From assembly GCA_028716265.1 (NCBI GenBank), contig JAQUQD010000018.1, positions 1-42,822 on the forward strand: a DNA stretch of 42,822 nucleotides, given 5' to 3'. Made by a program: the position numbers and the translations under genes. Shown here piece by piece: positions 26,826-33,566 of this stretch. The notes beneath the pieces were generated by a model that saw nothing but the letters and a program-made list of their open reading frames with translations, did not search any database and was not told the origin of the DNA. How positions within the stretch are numbered: the first letter of the stretch is position 1; each line of letters begins with the position of its first letter. The stretch comes from Bacteroidales bacterium. Lineage in GTDB: Bacteria > Bacteroidota > Bacteroidia > Bacteroidales > JAGONC01.

Positions 26826-29800
26826 ATGAGCGACGAAGTGAACATCATTCTCAACGGTAATATACTCAAGGGCAGGCCGGGCGAAACCATTCTGGATCTT
26901 GCCCGCCGGCATGGTATTCAAATACCAACCCTGTGTCACGATCCCCGTCTGGTACCCTTTACATCCTGTTTCATCTGCGTGGTGGAAGTGGAAGGATTAC
27001 GAGGGCTTCAGCCAGCCTGCTCGACGAAAATAAGCGAGGGGATGATGATCACCACCGACAATGAGCGTATCCGTACCGCCAGAAGAACAGCGCTCAACCT
27101 TCTGGTCAGCAATCATTATGCGGATTGTATCGGGCCGTGCAAGGATACCTGCCCTGCCGGTGTGGACGTGCAAGGTTATATTTCGCTGATCGAAAAAGGG
27201 ATGTACCATGAAGCGGTCGCCCTGATCAAAGAAACCAATCCCCTGCCGGCCATCTGCGGACGAGTATGTGTAAGGCCCTGTGAGGTGGCTTGCCGGCGTA
27301 ACCTGCTCAACGAAGGTCATGCAGTGGGCATTGACTACCTGAAACGATTTGCTTCCGACTATGATCTTGATTCACCGAAAAAGTGGAAGCCCATGATAAA
27401 GCCCTCCACGGGCAAAAAGGTAGCTGTGATCGGAGCAGGTCCGGCAGGCCTGTCCTGCGGCTTTTTCCTGCAAAAGGAAGGGCATCAGGTCGATATTTTC
27501 GAAGCTGCACCCCACGCGGGAGGATGGCTGCGCTATGGCATACCGGAATACCGCCTGCCCAATGATATCTTGCAGAAAGAAGTGGATAACATCACGGAAA
27601 TGGGTGCCCAGATCCATTTCAACAGAAAATTTGGTGAAAATCAGGATTATGAAGAGATAAAAAGAACGTACGACGCGGTGATCCTTACGATCGGTTCCCA
27701 GAAAGGGACGAACATAGGCTGCGAAGGGGAGGATGCCATCAACGTCTTGTCCGGGATCGATTTCCTCAAACAAATGGAACTTACCGGTGAACGGTTCGAC
27801 TTCAGGGGAAAACACATTGCGGTCATCGGAGGCGGCAATACCGCGATGGACTGCTGCCGGACAGCAAAACGCTGCGGAGCCAGGGAGGTGACCGTTATCT
27901 ACCGCCGCACCGAGAACGAGATGCCTGCCAATCCCATGGAGATCCATGAATCCAGGCTTGAGGGTGTCCAGTTCATGTTGCTGACAAACCCGGTCAGGGT
28001 CAACAAGGACGGTGCAGGCAGGGTCAGATCTATCACCTGCCAGAAGATGCAACTGGGCGAGCCCGACAGGTCGGGGCGGCGACGCCCGATCCCCTTGGAA
28101 GGGTCGGAGTTTGACATGGAGGTGGATTATATACTTGCAGCCATCGGACAGAAAACGGAAGCCACCTTTCTGGACTGCATCAACAGGCATCATGACGACG
28201 GTGAACTGAAGCTGAACCGTTGGGGAGACATCGATGCGGATCCGCTTACGTTGCGTACAGGGATACCCTCTATCTTCGCTGCCGGCGACGGCGTTACCGG
28301 TCCTGCCACCCTCATCCAGGCCATCGGCCAGGCGAAGATCGCCTCCCACAGCTGCCATCTGTTCCTGATGGGAAAACCGGTCGAACCGCTCAGGAAAGAA
28401 TTCCTCAGCAAGAAAGATAACTTCAAGGTGCAAGTGCCCGAAGATTATACTCCTCATTTCACGCACCAGGCCAGAGAGGAAATGCCCACCCTCGATCCGG
28501 ACAAACGGCTGAATTTCAAGGAGGTGGAGCTGGGATACGCCAGTGAAAAGGTGGCACTGCATGAAACACAGCGCTGCCTGGAGTGCGGGTGCGTGGAATA
28601 CTTTACCTGCGACCTGAAACAATACTGCACGGAATACGAAGCCGAACAGAACACGTACAAGGGGGGATTCAATGAGTTTACGATCGATTTCCGGCATCCC
28701 TACATCGAGATAGACAACAATAAATGCATTCTCTGTTCGCGCTGCATCCGGATCTGCAGTGAGGTGGCCGGAGCCAGCGCCCTGGGACTGGTCAACAGGG
28801 GATTTGATACCTATGTGGCCCCAAGTATGGGCCATGCCCTGCGGGACACTACCTGCGAGTCCTGTGGACTGTGCATCTCCACCTGTCCTACCGGGGCGAT
28901 CACCGAGAATGTAACCTTTAAGCCCGGACCGGTCAGACTGCACCCGGCCGAGACCATCTGTAACTATTGCTCTGTGGGATGCAACATCGTGCTTCATCAT
29001 AATAACGGTTTTGTGATGAAGGTCACCGGAGCGGTAGGAGAGATCAATAAGGATGGTAATCTCTGCCGGTATGCCAAATTCGGGTATCGTTACATCAACG
29101 ACAGCACACGGATCACACGGCCGGTGTACAGGGAAAACGGTGATTTTCGTGAGATTGGATTTGATGAGGCCTATCAGCTCATCAGGGAGCAAATTCGCAG
29201 GGTGAAGCCCGATGAGAATGCGTTCTTTGCGGGAGCAAGATTGTCAAACGAGGAACTGTACCTGATCCAGAAACTGGCACGTGCCGCCGCCAACACCAAC
29301 AACATCAGCAGTTTCCATTATCTGAACTACGGCAAGGGATACCATTTTGATTCATACGACAACGTTCCCTTTGAGCAGATCTGCCAAGCCGGCAAGATCT
29401 GGCTCATCGGAGCAGAAGTAAACTCCGACAACGCGGTAGTAGGTTTCATGATCAACCAGGCCCAATTACAGCATCACATAACCGTTGAACTGGTCACCGT
29501 GCACCCGCAGAGCACCATGATCAGGAAGGCTGACTCAAGCCTGATCATCAAATCATACTACCATTTCATCCGGGCAGTCAACTACTACCTGGTGGCCAAT
29601 GGTTTTGAGAACCGGTTGTTCATCGGGGATAACTGTGATGGTTTCGAGCAGTACAGGCATGAGCTTCTGCAGGAAAATTTCGTCGATTTGCTGAATGCCT
29701 CCGGAGTTCCCATCATGGACCAGGTGGTTGAGTTTGCCAAGGAGATCAACCGTGAGATGAACGCCGTTATCGTCTTTTCGGAAAAAGAATGCTGTGCCGC

Positions 29801-30530
29801 CACGGCATCAGAGATCCGCAACCTGGCCATGCTCACCGGAAAGCTGGGCAAAACGGCCAGCGGCATCATCACCCTGAAGGAGAAAAACAATTCCCAGGGA
29901 CTGACCGACATGGGCATATCACCTGAATTGGGCATAGGGGGAATCTCTATCAACGACAGGGACCTTCGTCACCGGCTCAGGGAAAAGTGGCAGGTCGGAT
30001 CCGTCCCCCAAACGGTCAATGACCTGCAGGTCCTGCTTGAAAACAGGCAGTTGAAGAACCTGTTCATCTTTGGAGAGGATCCCCTGGGATGTGCAAATGA
30101 TAAGGCGAACATTGCCGGATGGATTTCGGTAGCCGATTTTGTGATGGTCCAGGATTATTTTATGACGGAAACCGCCCGGTATGCTCATCTGATCCTGCCG
30201 GCCTCTATGCCTTTTGAATCCGGAGGTAGCTTCACCAATACACAGCGGATGATACAGACGTTCGAGAAGGTGTTCAAAGGTCCGGTGGAACAGGCCAGTT
30301 ACCAGCAACTCGGCAACCTGCTGGGCCTGTTTGGACTGAACGGGACCAGCAGCATCGAGGATATCCACCTGGAATCTCTCTCCATGCTGAAACTGCCGGA
30401 AGAATTCAAGAGGCCCGTATTTCATCTGACCAATGAAAAAAAAGGCAGCCGGATGTTCCACCACGGGTGCGATATCCTGAATAAACGCTTTGACGATGAG
30501 TTCTCGGAAAAGCTTTCCGTTAACCAATAA
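26826..30530 (+). CDS. StnC-like fusion: NuoG-type ferredoxin, GltD/NfnB core, ferredoxin, molybdopterin-fold domain
   Basis: The 1234-aa protein joins four modules. Residues 1-95: NuoG-type [2Fe-2S] domain (C37 in TLCHDP, then TSCFIC, PACST). About 100-545: GltD/NfnB flavoprotein with [4Fe-4S] ligands (ADCIGPCKDTCPAG, ICGRVCVRPCEVAC), Rossmann VIGAGPAGLSCGF, second Rossmann VIGGGNTAMDCCRTA, and AAGDGVTGPATLIQAIGQA. About 580-700: Cys-rich link and 2x[4Fe-4S] ferredoxin (CILCSRCIRIC, CESCGLCISTCPTG). About 710-1234: formate-dehydrogenase/NuoG fold with CNYCSVGC and TNTQRM. The catalytic Cys/Sec position reads YLNYGKGYHF and the C-terminal dinucleotide-binding domain is missing, so molybdenum catalysis is unlikely. 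With the NuoE/NuoF-like genes it resembles Sporomusa-type Nfn (StnABC), a bifurcating transhydrogenase. AAGAGGAG before the ATG is an unusually good Shine-Dalgarno site for this phylum. Confidence 0.88.
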   Translation: MSDEVNIILNGNILKGRPGETILDLARRHGIQIPTLCHDPRLVPFTSCFICVVEVEGLRGLQPACSTKISEGMMITTDNERIRTARRTALNLLVSNHYADCIGPCKDTCPAGVDVQGYISLIEKGMYHEAVALIKETNPLPAICGRVCVRPCEVACRRNLLNEGHAVGIDYLKRFASDYDLDSPKKWKPMIKPSTGKKVAVIGAGPAGLSCGFFLQKEGHQVDIFEAAPHAGGWLRYGIPEYRLPNDILQKEVDNITEMGAQIHFNRKFGENQDYEEIKRTYDAVILTIGSQKGTNIGCEGEDAINVLSGIDFLKQMELTGERFDFRGKHIAVIGGGNTAMDCCRTAKRCGAREVTVIYRRTENEMPANPMEIHESRLEGVQFMLLTNPVRVNKDGAGRVRSITCQKMQLGEPDRSGRRRPIPLEGSEFDMEVDYILAAIGQKTEATFLDCINRHHDDGELKLNRWGDIDADPLTLRTGIPSIFAAGDGVTGPATLIQAIGQAKIASHSCHLFLMGKPVEPLRKEFLSKKDNFKVQVPEDYTPHFTHQAREEMPTLDPDKRLNFKEVELGYASEKVALHETQRCLECGCVEYFTCDLKQYCTEYEAEQNTYKGGFNEFTIDFRHPYIEIDNNKCILCSRCIRICSEVAGASALGLVNRGFDTYVAPSMGHALRDTTCESCGLCISTCPTGAITENVTFKPGPVRLHPAETICNYCSVGCNIVLHHNNGFVMKVTGAVGEINKDGNLCRYAKFGYRYINDSTRITRPVYRENGDFREIGFDEAYQLIREQIRRVKPDENAFFAGARLSNEELYLIQKLARAAANTNNISSFHYLNYGKGYHFDSYDNVPFEQICQAGKIWLIGAEVNSDNAVVGFMINQAQLQHHITVELVTVHPQSTMIRKADSSLIIKSYYHFIRAVNYYLVANGFENRLFIGDNCDGFEQYRHELLQENFVDLLNASGVPIMDQVVEFAKEINREMNAVIVFSEKECCAATASEIRNLAMLTGKLGKTASGIITLKEKNNSQGLTDMGISPELGIGGISINDRDLRHRLREKWQVGSVPQTVNDLQVLLENRQLKNLFIFGEDPLGCANDKANIAGWISVADFVMVQDYFMTETARYAHLILPASMPFESGGSFTNTQRMIQTFEKVFKGPVEQASYQQLGNLLGLFGLNGTSSIEDIHLESLSMLKLPEEFKRPVFHLTNEKKGSRMFHHGCDILNKRFDDEFSEKLSVNQ

Positions 30531-30542
30531 CTCTTACAAGGT

Positions 30543-33518
30543 ATGACGGTCAACCCGAAGATCCTTAATCTGAAGCGGTACTACTTCTCCGACACACCCT
30601 TCATCAACCTGATGAAGAAGCGCATCTACCACGTGCTGCTGATCTCCAGTTCATACGATGCCTTCATCCTGGAAGGAGACGGCCGGATCGACGAACAGAT
30701 CTTCAATGAATATACGGCCCTCAACCTCCGCTACCCTCCGCAGTTCATGATCACCCACTCCAATGAGGAGGCCTTTGAGATACTCGACAATGAAAGCATT
30801 GACCTGATCATCATCATGCTGAGCGCCGACAATATCGGCAACTTTGACCTCGCCAGGCGGATCAAAAGCACATACCCCAGAAAGCCCATCGTCGTCCTGA
30901 CTCCCTTTTCACGGGAAGTAAGCCTGAAGGTGAGCCAGGAAGACTACAGCTACGTGGATTATTTCTTTAGCTGGCTGGGCAATCCCGACATCCTGCTTGC
31001 CATCATCAAGCTGATCGAAGATAAGATGAATGTGGAGCATGATGTCAACGAAGTGGGCGTACAGACTATCATCCTGGTGGAAAATTCAATCCGGTTCTAT
31101 TCAAGCTACCTGCCGAACATCTACAAGATCATTTTCAAACAATCGAAGGCGTTCCAGCTTGAAGGACTGAATGAGCACCAGCAGATGCTCCGGATGAGGG
31201 GAAGGCCGAAGATCCTGCTGGCTACCAACTACGATGAAGCCATCACACTTTATGAAAAGTACAGGAACAACCTCCTGGGGATCATAACGGATGTGAGCTA
31301 CAGACGGGGAGGAGAAATGGACAGGGAGGCAGGGATCAAACTGTGCATGAAGGTTAAAAAGGAAGATGTTTTCATGCCTCTGCTGCTTCAGAGCTCGGAT
31401 GGTTCCAACGAAAAACTGGCGAAGGAGCTCAGGGTCGGATTTATCAACAAGACATCGAAAACCCTGTCGATCGAACTGAGGAACTTCATCATCGAGTTCT
31501 TTGCCTTTGGTGACTTTGTTTTCCAGGATCCGGAAACGATGGAGGAGATCAACCGCGCCCCGGATCTGAAGACCTTGCAGATGAAGATGTTTGAAGTACC
31601 CGATGATTCGCTGCTGTATCATATCACCCATAACCATATCTCCAAGTGGCTGCGCGCCAGGGCACTCTTTCCCCTGGCTGACCTGCTGCGCGACCTCCGC
31701 AAGGAGGACTTCGACAACGACCTGGACGCCATCCGCCGGTTCATCTTCGACGCCATCGCCAGTTACCGGATGTATAAATCCCGAGGGGTGATCGCCGAAT
31801 TCAACAAAGAAAGTTTCGATGAATACCTTAGCTTCACGCGTATTGGCAACGGCTCCGTAGGAGGGAAAGCCCGGAGCTTGGCATTCCTCGATTCCCTGAT
31901 CAAAAAGTACAGGTTCCTCGACAGATACGACGACATCATCGTTTCCATACCCAAAACCGTCGTCCTTTGTACCGACGTCTTCGACGAATTCATCGAACAG
32001 AACGATCTCTATAAGATAGCACTCTCCGAAACCACCGACGAAAAGATCCTGGAACAGTTTGTAAAGGCTCGGCTGCCCTTCCGGATCCATGAAGACCTGT
32101 ACACGCTGATCAGCTATGTGAAAAAACCGCTGGCCATCCGGTCTTCAAGTCTTTTGGAAGACAGTCATTATCAGCCCTTTGCAGGGATTTACAACACCTA
32201 CATGATCCCTTATGTCGAGAACGATGAACGGCTGATGATCCGTCTGCTGAGTGAAGCCATCAAATGTGTGTACGCCTCTGCTTTTTTCAGGAACAGCAAA
32301 TCGTACATAACTGCCACCTCCAACGTGATCGACGAGGAGAAGATGGGGATCGTGCTGCAGACTGTCTGCGGAGAACGGTACAACAACCGCTTTTACCCTT
32401 CCATCTCAGGAGTGGCCCGGTCCATAAACTTCTATCCGATCGAGCCGGAAAAACAAGAGGATGGTATTGTCAATATCGCTTTTGGCCTCGGGAAGTATGT
32501 TATGGAAGGAGGGATCACGCTCCGCTTCTCACCAAAACATCCCAAAAAGATCCTTCAGCTCTCCTCGCCGGAGATGGCGCTGAAAGAGACCCAGAAGATG
32601 TTCTATGCGCTGAACCTGGACCCGGCAAGCTTCAAACCAGATGTGGACGATGCGATCAACATGTTAAAAATTCCTGTAAATGAGGCAGATAAAGACAATT
32701 CCCTGAAAAATATCGCCTCCACCTGGGATTTTGAGAACAACATGCTGAGGGATGGGACCCAGTATCCCGGACAGAGGGTCATCACGTTTTCAAAGATCCT
32801 GACGCATAATGTTTTTCCTCTGGCTGAAATCATCCACCTGGCGCTGGAAGTGGGTTCGCAGGAGATGAACCGCCCCGTGGAGATCGAGTTTGCCGTTGAC
32901 CTGAATCCGGGCAAAGGGGAACCCATGGTCTTTAACCTGCTCCAGATCCGGCCCATTGTTGACAATACGGAGGTCATCGAAGAAAAACTGGACGAAATAC
33001 CCAGCGAAAAAACGATCCTGTATTCCAGATCCGCCTTGGGAAATGGCACTATCAAAAACATACAGGATATCCTGTATGTCAAACCGCAGGCGTTTGTCGC
33101 CAGCAAGACGAACGATATAGCGATGAAAGTCAGCCGGATGAACGAATGGTTCATTGCGCAGAAAAAGAATTATATCCTGATTGGACCCGGCCGCTGGGGA
33201 TCGGCCGACCCATGGCTCGGTATTCCTATCAAATGGCCACAGATATCCGCCGCAAGGCTCATCGTCGAGTCCGGTTTGTCGCACTACAGGGTCGATCCCA
33301 GCCAGGGCACCCATTTCTTCCAGAACCTTACCTCGTTCCGCGTGGGATACTTCACGGTCAATCCCTACATCAGGGAGGGACACTACGACCTGGATTACCT
33401 TGCCGGAGTTCCTGCGGTATATGAAGACGAATACCTGCGTCATGTCCGTTTTGAGCATCCTCTTCATATCTTTATTGACGGAAGAAAGAGGATCGGGGTG
33501 GTGATGAAACCGGAGTGA
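30543..33518 (+). CDS. REC-REC-PPDK_N (ATP-grasp) protein, paralogue 2
   Basis: This 991-aa cytosolic protein starts 12 nt after the StnC-like gene, so it belongs to that operon. It lacks the GAF-like region of paralogue 1 (10246). The first receiver-like domain (about 25-165) has no phosphoacceptor. The second has D250 in GIITDVSY, SS in LLLQSSD and K303 in FINKTS, but its acidic pocket reads E180-N181 instead of E-D, so phosphorylation is doubtful. The PPDK/PEP-synthase N-terminal domain keeps GGKARSL, AIRSSSLLEDS, FAGIYNTY, GLGKYVMEG, VEIEFAVDLN and LLQIRP. The shared C-terminal block GPGRWGSADPWLGIPIKWP and GTHFFQNLTS follow. No canonical phosphohistidine or PEP-barrel domain is present. 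Function unknown; regulation of, or coupling to, the redox complex is inferred from gene order. Confidence 0.85.
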   Translation: MTVNPKILNLKRYYFSDTPFINLMKKRIYHVLLISSSYDAFILEGDGRIDEQIFNEYTALNLRYPPQFMITHSNEEAFEILDNESIDLIIIMLSADNIGNFDLARRIKSTYPRKPIVVLTPFSREVSLKVSQEDYSYVDYFFSWLGNPDILLAIIKLIEDKMNVEHDVNEVGVQTIILVENSIRFYSSYLPNIYKIIFKQSKAFQLEGLNEHQQMLRMRGRPKILLATNYDEAITLYEKYRNNLLGIITDVSYRRGGEMDREAGIKLCMKVKKEDVFMPLLLQSSDGSNEKLAKELRVGFINKTSKTLSIELRNFIIEFFAFGDFVFQDPETMEEINRAPDLKTLQMKMFEVPDDSLLYHITHNHISKWLRARALFPLADLLRDLRKEDFDNDLDAIRRFIFDAIASYRMYKSRGVIAEFNKESFDEYLSFTRIGNGSVGGKARSLAFLDSLIKKYRFLDRYDDIIVSIPKTVVLCTDVFDEFIEQNDLYKIALSETTDEKILEQFVKARLPFRIHEDLYTLISYVKKPLAIRSSSLLEDSHYQPFAGIYNTYMIPYVENDERLMIRLLSEAIKCVYASAFFRNSKSYITATSNVIDEEKMGIVLQTVCGERYNNRFYPSISGVARSINFYPIEPEKQEDGIVNIAFGLGKYVMEGGITLRFSPKHPKKILQLSSPEMALKETQKMFYALNLDPASFKPDVDDAINMLKIPVNEADKDNSLKNIASTWDFENNMLRDGTQYPGQRVITFSKILTHNVFPLAEIIHLALEVGSQEMNRPVEIEFAVDLNPGKGEPMVFNLLQIRPIVDNTEVIEEKLDEIPSEKTILYSRSALGNGTIKNIQDILYVKPQAFVASKTNDIAMKVSRMNEWFIAQKKNYILIGPGRWGSADPWLGIPIKWPQISAARLIVESGLSHYRVDPSQGTHFFQNLTSFRVGYFTVNPYIREGHYDLDYLAGVPAVYEDEYLRHVRFEHPLHIFIDGRKRIGVVMKPE

Positions 33519-33521
33519 ACC

Positions 33522-33566
33522 TGAGAGGAGAAAGGAGAGAGGAGAAATGAGGGAGAAAGGAAAGGG
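33522..33566 (+). repeat. Purine heptamer array overlapping a start codon
   Basis: GAGAGGA, GAAAGGA, GAGAGGA and GAAATGA (33522-33549, period 7) are followed by a less regular GGGAGAAAGGAAAGGG. The array fills the 28-nt gap after the REC-PPDK gene and contains the ATG at 33547, so it also encodes the first residues (MREKGKG) of the next protein. Confidence 0.75.

Noticed and set aside
27372-29192. A 606-codon open frame antisense to the StnC-like gene
   Set aside because: It mirrors a real, motif-rich protein on the plus strand. Its translation has no recognisable domain, and long antisense frames are expected opposite such codon usage.
28950-30530. Active formate dehydrogenase
   Set aside because: The catalytic Cys/Sec is not visible at the expected place and the C-terminal molybdopterin-binding domain is missing.
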